Source: Pseudoxanthomonas wuyuanensis | GTDB lineage: Bacteria; Pseudomonadota; Gammaproteobacteria; Xanthomonadales; Xanthomonadaceae | Assembly: GCF_900215535.1 (NCBI RefSeq) | Contig: NZ_OCND01000001.1 | Coordinates: forward strand, 186,001 to 250,000 | Direction of reading: 5' to 3' | DNA: 64,000 nucleotides | Part shown: positions 34,235 through 42,269 of the stretch, piece after piece | How positions within the stretch are numbered: position 1 is the first letter of the stretch | Layout: each line of letters begins with the position of its first letter | Notes under the pieces: model-generated | Told to the model about the DNA's origin: nothing | The model's input: only the letters and a program-made list of their open reading frames with translations | Database searches by the model: none | Program-made: the position numbers and the translations under genes

Positions 34235-34735
34235 CTAGTTGTTGGGCCTGTGGCCGTAGCTAAGAACCCGGGTGATTTGCCAGTTCCCGTTCTGATTGCT
34301 CCACACGATTGCGAAATCAGCGACTCCCTCGCACTTGCCACTTGCGAACTGGCAGAAGCGATGAGATCCCTGTGCAATGGCTCCGAAGTCCTTGACTGGG
34401 GAAACCTTGAAAGTGCCAGGGACGAGCTCGCGACGGAAGTTGCCGCACACATATTTCTCTGTGTTGGCGAGCATCTCCTGCCGCGACCAAGTGACGCCAC
34501 CAGTGTCGTGATAGAACTCAACGTCAGGCGCGAAGTAGCCGGCGTGCTTTTGAAGTTGCTCTGGGGAGCTGCAATTATTGAAAGCGTCGAATACAGCGCT
34601 GTCGAGCGCCGAGACAGTCTCAAACAAAGGATCGGCGACTTGTCTGGCGGTTGGGGCGCCGCTTGAGGTGGCGGCGGATGCCCCTAGCGCGGTGGTAGCA
34701 ATCAAGGCGGCAATCAGCGAGATGAGATTTTTCAT
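34235..34735 (-). CDS. Cassette: secreted NTF2-like (DUF4440-type) protein
   Basis: A 166-residue protein with signal peptide MKNLISLIAALIATTALGAS. The mature part has the nuclear-transport-factor-2-like fold: SALDSAVFDAFNNCSSPEQL, YFAPDVEFYHDTGGVTWSRQ, FCQFASGKCEGVADFAIVWS and WQITRVLSYGHR. Such folds bind small ligands or act as subunits, and no catalytic role can be read. The attC after it has lost its far end and runs into the higB remnant. Confidence 0.78.
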   Translation of the reverse strand: MKNLISLIAALIATTALGASAATSSGAPTARQVADPLFETVSALDSAVFDAFNNCSSPEQLQKHAGYFAPDVEFYHDTGGVTWSRQEMLANTEKYVCGNFRRELVPGTFKVSPVKDFGAIAQGSHRFCQFASGKCEGVADFAIVWSNQNGNWQITRVLSYGHRPNN

Positions 34736-34762
34736 GTATGTCTCTGAGAAGGGTGTGACAAG

Positions 34763-34875
34763 ATTTAACACCTGAAATAAGCCGATTTGCGCAGGAATTT
34801 CGGCATGAATGAAATAGAAAGAGACTTTTCGCTACTCTCGTGAGAGTGTTGCATTTGGAGCGTTAATTTACCCCG
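34763..34875 (-). repeat. attC site, long form
   Basis: TTCATTCATGCCGAAATTCC, then GCAAATCGGCTTATTTCAGG and the core GTTAAAT. Extra sequence with an inner CTCTCACGAGAG hairpin lies on the other side. Confidence 0.65.
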
Positions 34876-35181
34876 TCATTCCTTGAGTAGCCTTGTCGCC
34901 ACGTCGCGATTGTAGAGCGTGAAGAACGCAAGAACTGCAAGTGGAGGCAACAAAGATGCCAGCCCGTACAGCAATGCGCTACGACCCTGCCTTTGGGCCG
35001 CTTGTGACATGAGCCATGCTGCAAATGGAAACGCGGCCAATGCAAACAGCATGGCCCAGGCAGGGCCATAGCCAAGCTCTTTCAATGCGAGAGACAGCGC
35101 TGCTGTGCCGAGAATTGCCAGGACAAGCGCAAATCCGGCTCGTCCTAAGTTTGCTTCCGACTTTACCAATAGATTGAACAT
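34876..35181 (-). CDS. Cassette: small membrane protein
   Basis: A 101-residue protein with three hydrophobic stretches (LVLAILGTAALSLALKELGY, AMLFALAAFPFAAWLMSQAA and ASLLPPLAVLAFFTLYNRDV). It starts MFNLLVKSEANLGRAG and ends ATRLLKE. No named family. The start lies immediately after the core of the upstream attC. Confidence 0.68.
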   Translation of the reverse strand: MFNLLVKSEANLGRAGFALVLAILGTAALSLALKELGYGPAWAMLFALAAFPFAAWLMSQAAQRQGRSALLYGLASLLPPLAVLAFFTLYNRDVATRLLKE

Positions 35182-35184
35182 GAA

Positions 35185-35240
35185 CCTAGACGCCTGAACT
35201 GAGCCAGCCGCGAAACGGTTTCGGATTGAATTGTTGGACC
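35185..35240 (-). repeat. attC site
   Basis: GGTCCAACAATTCAATCCGA with CCGTTTCGCGGCTGG core and TCAGTTCAGGCGTCTAGG end. Confidence 0.8.
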
Positions 35241-35262
35241 GCGCGTTGCCCTGGATGCAACG

Positions 35263-35784
35263 TCATTGTGTGGGCGGGCTATCGGGTGATGACGGTGTAT
35301 GCGGCGCGTCCCGATGTGGAGGTGCAGCGTTCTGATTGTCCATGTCCGAGTAGATCAGCCATGGTTCGCCGGGTGCTCGTCGCAGAGTGAGGGTGAACTT
35401 CCCTGTATCGCTCGGCTTGTTGCCGTAACCGTAGCCACCGATGATGTAGGCGACGGTGTCTTCGGCAGCAAAAGCGAACGCGCGTAGCCGTAATGGGCCG
35501 CCCCCTTGGCCGTCATAGGCTGCCTGGATAGCTGCGCGTCCGCGAATTGGCGGACGGTTGCTTTGCAGCACGAATCCATCCTCGGCAAACAGCAAGGCCA
35601 GGGCTGCCGCGTCGCCCGCGCGCCATGCGCGCTCATAATCGCGAATCACCCGCTCCAAGTCAGGCGGTAATGCGACATTGGGAAGCTCTTTGACGGTGCT
35701 TGGTTCTGGTGCGTTCTGCCCAAGTAGCGGCCCCGTCACCAGTATCAAGGCAAAGGCGAGAACGGCGGGCATCAAACGACTCAT
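35263..35784 (-). CDS. Cassette: secreted SnoaL/DUF4440-like protein
   Basis: A 173-residue protein with signal peptide ending GPLLGQN, then PPDLERVIRDYERAWRAGDA, ALALLFAEDGFVLQSNRPPI, IRGRAAIQAAYDGQGG and GEPWLIYSDMDNQNAA, which is the DUF4440 pattern. The Pro/Ser-rich tail is unusual. The ATG at 35784 is preferred over an in-frame TTG nine bases earlier. A ligand-binding or enzyme role cannot be told apart. Confidence 0.8.
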   Translation of the reverse strand: MSRLMPAVLAFALILVTGPLLGQNAPEPSTVKELPNVALPPDLERVIRDYERAWRAGDAAALALLFAEDGFVLQSNRPPIRGRAAIQAAYDGQGGGPLRLRAFAFAAEDTVAYIIGGYGYGNKPSDTGKFTLTLRRAPGEPWLIYSDMDNQNAAPPHRDAPHTPSSPDSPPTQ

Positions 35785-35812
35785 AGGTCTCAATCCCTTC
35801 GGAGTGTTAGCG

Positions 35813-35872
35813 GTCTAACGTTGAAATAAGCCGCGCCGCGAAGCGGCGTCGGCATGAACGAATTGTTAGGCA
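35813..35872 (-). repeat. attC site, near consensus
   Basis: GCCTAACAATTCGTTCATGC, core GCCGCTTCGCGGCGCGG, end TTATTTCAACGTTAGAC. Confidence 0.9.
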
Positions 35873-36138
35873 CGTCCCGTCCAGAGACGCACCAGTTTTA
35901 CAAACCTATGTTGAAGCACCATTGGCAGTAAGCCAAAAAGAGTGACGCAGAAGACGATACAGCCAACAAATACACCAGCCAAGTTGAGAGCGTAAACGAG
36001 CCAGCCGTAGAAGCTGTCTGGCCCAGCGACTCGCTCAGAGCGAATGGCGATGCTGCCCAAGACAGGCAGGATGCCAACCACAGCCCCAACGGAGGCGGTG
36101 CCTATGATTGTCTGCTTGAACTGGACTTTATCTATCAC
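35866..36138 (-). CDS. Cassette: small membrane protein
   Basis: A 90-residue protein with two or three helices (IIGTASVGAVVGILPVLGSI, LVYALNLAGVFVGCIVFCVT and LFGLLPMVLQHRF) and a basic C-terminus. No named family. It starts at an ATG just after the upstream attC. Confidence 0.66.
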   Translation of the reverse strand: MIDKVQFKQTIIGTASVGAVVGILPVLGSIAIRSERVAGPDSFYGWLVYALNLAGVFVGCIVFCVTLFGLLPMVLQHRFVKLVRLWTGRA

Positions 36139-36145
36139 GGAACGC

Positions 36146-36205
36146 GCATAGCGCTGAACTAAGCCGATCCGCGAAGCGGCTTCGGCTTGAATGAATTGTT
36201 ATGAC
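36146..36205 (-). repeat. attC site
   Basis: GTCATAACAATTCATTCAAG, core GCCGCTTCGCGGATCGGC, end TTAGTTCAGCGCTATGC. Confidence 0.85.
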
Positions 36206-36229
36206 CCGCGCCGCGAACGCAAAACTTGC

Positions 36230-36496
36230 TCATGCCTCCTCCATTGGAAAGAACAGATACTCCGTGTCTTTCATAAGGTTTGACTCGGGAAGCTGGTGAA
36301 CGACGTTGACTGTTACGGTGGGCTCTACGAAGGATGATTGGGAAAACTGAGGGTCGGCCTTAACAGCTGCGACAGCTTGTGCCGCTGCGACCTCCTCACT
36401 AGAAGCCTCGACCCTCTTGGTGATGAAGAAGCCTTGTAGCTTGGGCCGCCCAGCGACGGGGAAATTCTCTCCCATCAAGAGTACGGCAACGTTCAA
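36230..36496 (-). CDS. Cassette: small soluble protein, unknown function
   Basis: An 88-residue protein, NVAVLLMGENFPVAGRPKLQ then GFFITKRVEASSEEVAAAQA and a tail ending TEYLFFPMEEA. This matches a recurrent group of short cassette proteins of unknown role. Translation starts at a TTG at 36496 with AGGAG about eight bases upstream. Confidence 0.7.
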   Translation of the reverse strand: MNVAVLLMGENFPVAGRPKLQGFFITKRVEASSEEVAAAQAVAAVKADPQFSQSSFVEPTVTVNVVHQLPESNLMKDTEYLFFPMEEA

Positions 36497-36533
36497 TTCG
36501 CTTCTCCTGATGATGCGGTGATGCTACTGCCGG

Positions 36534-36593
36534 GCCTAACGCCTGAATTAAGCCGTGCCGCGAAGCGGCATCGGCTTGAATGAATTGTTAGCC
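36534..36593 (-). repeat. attC site, near consensus
   Basis: GGCTAACAATTCATTCAAGC, core GCCGCTTCGCGGCA, end TTAATTCAGGCGTTAGGC. The clearest site of the array. Confidence 0.93.
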
Positions 36594-36962
36594 ATCACTA
36601 TGGCTGGTTGGCGTGTGCCTGAGAAAATTCACGCACATCCGCACAAAGCTAATAGAGAACAAAGTGGCAAAGAGTGCGTACACGATTACCGCCACTAAAA
36701 GCGCTGCTGGACCGAAAGTCATCTCTAAACTGCCCCCCATGGACTGCTCGAAAATCCACCAAATTGGGAGCAGGAGAATACTGGCGAGAACTCCATACCG
36801 CCCAGGGAGGCGTGTCTTGGCGGCTACAAGCGAGGCGGCTACTACAACACAGAGAAAGGCCAGAACAGCAACGGCGAAACTAATCGTACTAAAGGTACTG
36901 AGCGCATCAAGCTCATCTGGCGTTGGCGGCCTTACATCAACGACTTGCGGGGAAGTGGGCAT
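36588..36962 (-). CDS. Cassette: membrane protein at the attI-proximal end
   Basis: A 124-residue protein with three helices (ISFAVAVLAFLCVVVAASLV, GVLASILLLPIWWIFEQSM and AALLVAVIVYALFATLFSIS). The ATG at 36962 lies four bases after a GTTAGCC core, which marks the first junction of the array. No named family is recognised. As the first cassette it would be the most recently inserted or the last to be lost. Confidence 0.66.
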   Translation of the reverse strand: MPTSPQVVDVRPPTPDELDALSTFSTISFAVAVLAFLCVVVAASLVAAKTRLPGRYGVLASILLLPIWWIFEQSMGGSLEMTFGPAALLVAVIVYALFATLFSISFVRMCVNFLRHTPTSHSDG

Positions 36963-36972
36963 GATGGCTAAC

Positions 36973-37193
36973 AGCTATTGGATCGCAATAATGCGACATA
37001 AACCCGATTCTGAAGAGCGCCGAGGGTGGCGTCAAACGATGGAACGGTTTGGATATCAATCGCTTGCGAAAGGGATGGACTGCGCTGGGGTGCCGGGATA
37101 TCCGGTGTTATCTGACCGGGTTGTCGTCGTGAGACTTATGACAGACTCCTGGTGCCGCAATAGCGGGCGTTCCGGGCCACAGCAATCCGCGGC
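36973..37193. other. Spacer between the array and tRNA-Ala, no integrase
   Basis: About 220 bp where attI and intI would be expected. The plus-strand open frame across it overlaps the first cassette antisense and shows no tyrosine-recombinase motif. No second attC hairpin is visible. Confidence 0.6.
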
Positions 37194-37228
37194 AAAAAAC
37201 AAAAAGGCCGGACTCGCGTCCGGCCTTT
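37194..37228 (-). terminator. Terminator after tRNA-Ala
   Basis: AAGGCCGGAC/GTCCGGCCTT hairpin followed on the minus strand by TTTGTTTTTT. Confidence 0.85.
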
Positions 37229-37237
37229 CTGGTGTTT

Positions 37238-37313
<76 letters not shown>

Positions 37314-37330
37314 ACGGGGCGAGGCGAAGT

Positions 37331-38446
37331 TTAACGCTCCGGGGCTGCGGCTGCCAAGTCTGGGACTGGCTGGTTCAGCAACGGGCTCAGCAGCGGTTCC
37401 AGCTCGGTGCGCCGCCAGCCGCCCAGCGCGGCCGGCCATTGGCCGGTGTCCAGCAGCGCTTCCAGGTAGCGGCGCGAGGCCAGTACGCCGTCGGGCAGGC
37501 CCAGCTCGGCGCTGCGCTGCGATACCGCGTCCTGCAGCCGTTTCAGCGCCGCCTTGTCGCTGTCGCGTGCGGCGCGGGCCAGTGGCGCCTGGGCTTCGTC
37601 GTCCAGCGGGGTGGTCAGCGCAGCCCAGATGGCATCGCCCAGCTTGCGCGGCGCCTTGGGGTGGCTGTCCAGCTGCGATTGCAGCGCGGCGCGGTCGCTG
37701 GGCGGGTTGCGGGCCAGCATTACCGCCAGTTCGTTGTCCAGAATCCAGCTGCGCGGCTTGTCGCTGGCACGCGCCTGCGTATCGCGCCAGCGCAGCAGGC
37801 GCACCAGCCGGCGTTGCGCATCCGGTTCCAGGAACTGCGCGCTGCGCATGGACAGGTGCGGCCAGCGTTCGGCTTCGTCCAGGGCGGCCTGCTCGGTGAA
37901 ACGCTGGCAATCCTGAACCAGCCAGGCCTCGCGGCCGGCCGCGCGCAGTTTTTCCTGCAACGCATCGTGCAGCGCGAACAGGTATTCGACGTCGTCGGCG
38001 GCATATTCCAGTTGCGCGGAACTGAGCGGGCGGCGCAGCCAGTCCGAGCGGGTTTCGCCCTTCGGCAGGGCCACGCCGGTGATCTGCTCCACCAGCTTCT
38101 GGTAGCCGATGCCGCCGGCCACGCCGGCCAGGGCGGCGGCGATCTGGGTGTCGAACAGCGGCGTGGGCACGGTGTTGCAGGTGAACTTGAAAGCCACCAG
38201 GTCTTCGCTGGCGCTATGCATGATCTTGAGCACCGAGGTGTCGGCCAGGATGGCCTTCAACGCATTGGTCATTCCGGGCGCCAGCGGGTCGATCAGCAGG
38301 ATCTGGTCGCCGATCGCCATCTGTACCAGCGCCAGTTGCGGCCAGTAGGTCCGTTCGCGGACGAACTCGGTATCCAGGCCGATGCGGGTGGGCTGTTGCT
38401 GCAGATGCAGTCGCAGGGCGTCGGGGGTATCGATCCAATGGGGCAC
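37331..38446 (-). CDS. rnd: Ribonuclease D
   Basis: A 371-residue 3'-5' exoribonuclease that trims tRNA 3' ends. The DEDD catalytic residues are visible in [14 protein letters not shown] (Asp and Glu), [13 protein letters not shown] (Asp) and [16 protein letters not shown] (Asp/Tyr). An HRDC domain follows (about 210-290). Translation starts with GTG at 38446. It is directly upstream of tRNA-Ala on the same strand and divergent from an FGE-fold lipoprotein gene. Confidence 0.93.
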   Translation of the reverse strand: MPHWIDTPDALRLHLQQQPTRIGLDTEFVRERTYWPQLALVQMAIGDQILLIDPLAPGMTNALKAILADTSVLKIMHSASEDLVAFKFTCNTVPTPLFDTQIAAALAGVAGGIGYQKLVEQITGVALPKGETRSDWLRRPLSSAQLEYAADDVEYLFALHDALQEKLRAAGREAWLVQDCQRFTEQAALDEAERWPHLSMRSAQFLEPDAQRRLVRLLRWRDTQARASDKPRSWILDNELAVMLARNPPSDRAALQSQLDSHPKAPRKLGDAIWAALTTPLDDEAQAPLARAARDSDKAALKRLQDAVSQRSAELGLPDGVLASRRYLEALLDTGQWPAALGGWRRTELEPLLSPLLNQPVPDLAAAAPER

Positions 38447-38535
38447 GCAATCTCCGCTGAATGCAGGGTTTGATCAGGCAGGCGACAATAGCCTAACGTC
38501 GCACGGCCGGATACCTTCGCGCCGGATGGAGGAGC

Positions 38536-40392
38536 ATGCGAGCCGCCCGAATCCTGTTGTTGCTGCTGTGCCCGCTGGTGGCCGCGGGCGGCTGTTCGCG
38601 GGATCCGGACGCCTCCGGAAAAGGCGCGGCGGCGGCGGATGCGGCCCCGCGCATGCCCACGGTCACTGTGACCGGCGACGACAGCGGCACCGCGGCCTTG
38701 AACTGGCAGTCGCCGGTGGTGGTGATGGCGGAGGGCGAAGAAGGCCTGGCCGCCGCCCGCCGCGCCGCCGCCAGCGCGCTGCAGGAAGGGCGGCTGTACG
38801 CCGACGGCGAATCGGCGATTCCGCTGTACCTGGCCATTCTGGCCCGCCAGCCGGACGATGCCCGCGCCACGCAGGGACTGGAGAAGGCGCTGGACCAGTT
38901 GCTGAAACAGGGCAACGAGGCGTTGCAGAGCGCCGATGACGACGATGCGGCGTTGCAGCGGGCCAGCACCATCGCCGCGGTGGCGCGCACGCTGAAAGCG
39001 GACGACGAGGCGGTAGTGGCCTATCTGGGCCGGGTCGATGAAGCCGACCAGTGGGCGCGGCTGAATGCGGCCAGCGAACGCGAACTGCGCGAGGGAAGGC
39101 TGGGCGAGCAGGGCGGCGGCGCGCTGGCCGGTTTTCGCGAAGTGCTGAAATGGAAACCGGGCCAGCCGCGGGCGCTGCAGGGCGTGGCGGCGGTGGAAAG
39201 CGCGCTGATCCGGCGCGCCGAGGACGCCGCGCAGGCCAGCGATTTCGAGGCCGCAGAAGCCTGGCTGACGCATGCGGCCACGGTGCGCGAGGCCTCGCCG
39301 ACCATCGACGACGCGCGCGAGCGCATCGCGGCGGTGCGACTGGCCCGCATCATCGAACTGCGCGACGGCGGCCTGCGCGATATCGCCAACCCGCTGGGGC
39401 TGAAGGCGGCGCGGGAAAAACTGGCCGAAGTGCTGCGTATCGCCGAGCCGGGCGACCATGTGGCCGCCGATTTCCGCGAACGTATCGACCTGGCGACCTA
39501 CTACGGCCTGTTCCGCCCGGGCCAGGCCTTCACCGACAACCTGCGCAACGGCGGCCGCGGCCCCGAACTGGTGGTGGTGCCGCATGGCGGCTACCGGATG
39601 GGCGCAGAAGAAGACGAACTGGGCGCCAGCGAGGCCGAGCGGCCGGCCCATTACGTCCGCTTCAACCGTGGTTTTGCGATGTCGCGGCACGCGATAACGG
39701 TGGGGCAGTTCCGCCGCTTCGTCGAGGCCACCGGCTACCGGCCGCGCGCCACCCGCCGCGGCCATTCCATCGTCTACGACGAGCGCAGCGGCAATTTCGC
39801 CCGCCGCAGCGGGGTGGACTGGCAGTCCGACTACAGCGGCGCCAAGGCCGCCGACGACATGCCGGTGCTGCATGTCAGCGTCTACGACGCCGAGGCCTAT
39901 GCCGACTGGCTGGCCCAGCAGACCGGCCACAGCTACCGCCTGCCCAGCGAAGCGGAGTTCGAGTACGTGCTGCGCGCCGGCACCCAGGGCCGCTACCCGT
40001 GGGGCGGTTCCGGCGTGCCGCCGGCCGATATCGGCAACCTGACCGGCGGCAATGACGTTTCCCCCAGCGGCCGGCGCTGGAACAACGCCTTTGTCGGCTA
40101 CGGCGATGGCTACTGGGGGCCGGCGCCGGTCGGAAGGTTCCGCGCCAACGCCTGGGGCCTGCACGACATCAGCGGCAATACCAGCGAATGGGTCGCCGAC
40201 TGCTGGCATGCCAGCTACCGGCGCGCGCCGGCCGATGGCGCGGCCTGGTTCAATCCCGGCTGCCGTTCGCGGGTGGTACGCGGCGGTTCCTGGGCCAGCG
40301 CGCCGGTGCAGGCGCGGGCGGCATGGCGTTCGTCGTCGGATTCGGATATGACTAATGCGCGGGTGGGTTTCCGCGTGGTGCGGGGCATCTGA
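38536..40392 (+). CDS. Lipoprotein with C-terminal FGE-like (SUMF1) domain, no catalytic Cys
   Basis: A 618-residue lipoprotein. The signal ends with lipobox VAAGGC, followed by a helical repeat-like region (about 60-330) rich in Ala and Glu. The SUMF1 domain (about 345-618) has PHGGYRMGAEEDELGASEAE, GQFRRFVEATGYRPR, PSEAEFEYVLRAGTQGRYPW, ISGNTSEWVADCWHASY and VVRGGSWASAPVQARAAWRS. In the last segment the two Cys of true FGEs are replaced by Ala/Ser-rich residues, so it cannot make formylglycine. It is more likely a binding or structural protein of the envelope. It is followed 19 bp later by an M48 protease gene. Confidence 0.85.
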   Translation: MRAARILLLLLCPLVAAGGCSRDPDASGKGAAAADAAPRMPTVTVTGDDSGTAALNWQSPVVVMAEGEEGLAAARRAAASALQEGRLYADGESAIPLYLAILARQPDDARATQGLEKALDQLLKQGNEALQSADDDDAALQRASTIAAVARTLKADDEAVVAYLGRVDEADQWARLNAASERELREGRLGEQGGGALAGFREVLKWKPGQPRALQGVAAVESALIRRAEDAAQASDFEAAEAWLTHAATVREASPTIDDARERIAAVRLARIIELRDGGLRDIANPLGLKAAREKLAEVLRIAEPGDHVAADFRERIDLATYYGLFRPGQAFTDNLRNGGRGPELVVVPHGGYRMGAEEDELGASEAERPAHYVRFNRGFAMSRHAITVGQFRRFVEATGYRPRATRRGHSIVYDERSGNFARRSGVDWQSDYSGAKAADDMPVLHVSVYDAEAYADWLAQQTGHSYRLPSEAEFEYVLRAGTQGRYPWGGSGVPPADIGNLTGGNDVSPSGRRWNNAFVGYGDGYWGPAPVGRFRANAWGLHDISGNTSEWVADCWHASYRRAPADGAAWFNPGCRSRVVRGGSWASAPVQARAAWRSSSDSDMTNARVGFRVVRGI

Positions 40393-40411
40393 GCAGGGCA
40401 AGGAGAGGGCG

Positions 40412-41317
40412 ATGAGGAACGATCCGTTCGGCCGCGGGCGCCAGGACCCGCGCGGCGCGCAAAGGCGCGGCCTGTTCGGCAATGTGCGCTGGTGGGTGCT
40501 GCTGGCATTCGCCGGCTATGCGGCTTTCTATTGGTTCTCCAACCGGGTGGTGGATCCCTACACCGGCGAGAAGGTGCTGATCGACGGTTCGATCGGCATC
40601 GAGGAAGAAAAGGCGCTGGGCCTGCAGGCCTACCAGGAAATCCTGTCGCAGGAGCGCCCGCTCGATCCCAACTCGCAGGTGGCCCGGCAGGTGCGGGAAA
40701 TCGCCCGCCGGCTGATCGACAAGGTCGGCGTGGTCGAAGCGGCCATCGCCGCCGAGCACGGCCAGCAGCCCAATGGCGCCTGGAAGACCTTCGACTGGGA
40801 CGTCAACGTCATCCAGTCCGACCAGGCCAACGCGTTCTGCCTGCCGGGCGGCAAGATGGCCGTCTACACCGGTCTGCTGCCGGTGGCGCAGAACGCCGAC
40901 GCGGTGGCGGTGGTGATGGGCCATGAAATCGCCCACGCTTTGCTGCGCCACGGCGCGCAGCGCATGTCGCAGCAAAAGCTGACCCAGATCGGGCAGATGG
41001 CCGGTGCGATGAGCGGCATGGACCCGCAGCAACAGCAGATGGTGATGGCGGCGATGGGTTACGGCTACCTGCTGCCGTACGCGCGTTCGCACGAAACCCA
41101 GGCCGATGAGGTCGGGCTGATGCTGGCCGCTGCGGCCTGCTTCAATCCGCAGGAAGCGGTGCCGCTGTGGCAGCGCATGGGCGAAGCCAGCGGCGGGCAG
41201 GCGCCGCCGGAATTTTCCTCCACCCACCCCAATCCCGGTACCCGCATCCAGAACCTGACCGCGCTGATGCCCAAGGCGATGGCATACCGGCAGAAGTTCT
41301 GCGAGTCGGCGCAATGA
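40412..41317 (+). CDS. M48-family zinc metallopeptidase
   Basis: A 301-residue protease with an N-terminal anchor helix (WWVLLAFAGYAAFYWFSN) and a periplasmic catalytic domain. The zinc motif is VVMGHEIAHALLRHG and the third ligand Glu lies in SHETQADEVGLMLAAAA. A conserved STHPNPGTRIQNL follows. Its style is that of LoiP/YcaL/BepA-like envelope proteases, which act in outer-membrane protein quality control. It shares an ATGA overlap with the next gene. Confidence 0.88.
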   Translation: MRNDPFGRGRQDPRGAQRRGLFGNVRWWVLLAFAGYAAFYWFSNRVVDPYTGEKVLIDGSIGIEEEKALGLQAYQEILSQERPLDPNSQVARQVREIARRLIDKVGVVEAAIAAEHGQQPNGAWKTFDWDVNVIQSDQANAFCLPGGKMAVYTGLLPVAQNADAVAVVMGHEIAHALLRHGAQRMSQQKLTQIGQMAGAMSGMDPQQQQMVMAAMGYGYLLPYARSHETQADEVGLMLAAAACFNPQEAVPLWQRMGEASGGQAPPEFSSTHPNPGTRIQNLTALMPKAMAYRQKFCESAQ

Positions 41318-41868
41318 AAGCTTTTGCCGGATTGCCGCTTGCGCTGGCCGCGCTGGCGTTTGCGTTGGCGCTGGCCAGTCCCGCCGCGCACGCCGAGGTC
41401 AGGGACACGGCGCCGAATGGATTCACGCTAGAGAATTCGCAGTGGGTGCCGGCGCCGCCAGATGTCGCGTGGCGGGCCTTCGTCGATGACGTCGGCCAAT
41501 GGTGGCCGGCCGATCACACCTGGTGGGGCGATGCGTCCAGGCTGTCCATTTCGGAGAAGGCCGGCGGCTGTTTCTGCGAAACCGATGGCCCGCGCCAGGC
41601 CTGGCACATGAGCGTCAGCTTCGTCGATCCAGGCAAGCTGATGCGGATGACCGGCGGCCTGGGCCCGTTGCAGGGGATGGGCATCGGCGGCGCGCTGGAA
41701 TGGCGCTTTGTGCCGGAGAACGAGGGCACCCGCATCACCCTGTGGTACCGCGCCGGCGGCTACACCCCGGACGACCTGAGCCAGTTCGCACCGGTCGTCG
41801 ACCGCGTGCAGAGTCTGCAGTTGGGCGGACTGGCCGAGCATCTGCGCAACCAGGTACCGTCGCCGTAA
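41314..41868 (+). CDS. Secreted SRPBCC-domain protein
   Basis: A 184-residue protein with signal peptide ending SPAAHAE, then NSQWVPAPPDVAWRAFVDDV, GQWWPADHTWWGDASRL and ALEWRFVPENEGTRITLWYR, a START/SRPBCC lipid- or ligand-binding fold. It overlaps the M48 gene by four bases, so the pair is co-translated. Ligand unknown. Confidence 0.78.
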   Translation: MKAFAGLPLALAALAFALALASPAAHAEVRDTAPNGFTLENSQWVPAPPDVAWRAFVDDVGQWWPADHTWWGDASRLSISEKAGGCFCETDGPRQAWHMSVSFVDPGKLMRMTGGLGPLQGMGIGGALEWRFVPENEGTRITLWYRAGGYTPDDLSQFAPVVDRVQSLQLGGLAEHLRNQVPSP

Positions 41869-41874
41869 CCCTTC

Positions 41875-42035
41875 CTGTAGGAGCGACGGTTTTCAACAGC
41901 CGAATGGCTGGTCAAGTCGCGATGAGGCTCTACCGGTGAAGCCTCATCGCGACTTATGTCGCTCCTGCAAGTAGGCGACATGGCGCATTGTGGGGGTCGC
42001 GCCGGCATGCCGGCACCGGTGAGTCGCTCCTACAA
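41875..42035. repeat. Paired extragenic palindromes (TAGGAGCGAC type)
   Basis: TGTAGGAGCGACGGTTTTCA, a TCGCGATGAG/CTCATCGCGA pair, and TCGCTCCTACAA at the end. Same family as 2265-2345. It fills the gap between convergent genes. Confidence 0.75.
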
Positions 42036-42045
42036 CCCGCGGGGA

Positions 42046-42216
42046 TTACAGCCGGGCAAACAGCGTGCTCAGCACCAGCAATCCGAAGCCGGCGACCACC
42101 AGCCAGAACGCATGCGGCGCCAGCACTGGCAGGTAGCCCAGCCGTGCGGCGATGCCGCCTGCGCCCAGCAGCAGCGCGATCAGCCAGACGCCGAAAGTGG
42201 GAGGGGTGAGTCTCAT
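42046..42216 (-). CDS. Short two-helix membrane protein
   Basis: A 56-residue protein: MRLTPPTFGVWLIALLLGAG, then GIAARLGYLPVLAPHAFW and LVVAGFGLLVLSTLFARL. AGGAGC lies seven bases before the ATG. Two helices are connected by a short loop. It is 53 bp downstream of the phaB-like gene on the same strand. No function known. Confidence 0.65.
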   Translation of the reverse strand: MRLTPPTFGVWLIALLLGAGGIAARLGYLPVLAPHAFWLVVAGFGLLVLSTLFARL

Positions 42217-42269
42217 CGGAAAGCTCCTGTCGGATCAGTGGCGAGTGGGAACGATGCGGCGGGCAGGGC

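Larger units (their letters stand above)
30414..36972 (-). mobile_element. Integron cassette array without integrase (CALIN)
   Basis: About twelve gene cassettes in the same orientation, each ORF followed by an attC site of the Xanthomonas/class-1 type, such as the one at 36534-36593 with GCCGCTTCGCGGCA at its core. The array reads from right to left. Its attI-proximal border is a GTTAGCC junction at 36966-36972. Where an integrase gene should lie, transcribed divergently, there are instead 265 bp of spacer, tRNA-Ala and rnd. Neither side in this window contains an intI. Base composition is visibly lower in GC than the flanks. Confidence 0.88.

Noticed and set aside
34093..34623. A 176-codon frame that could be taken as a complete HigB
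   Set aside because: Only its last 30 or so residues are HigB-like. The rest is another frame of the NTF2-like cassette gene.
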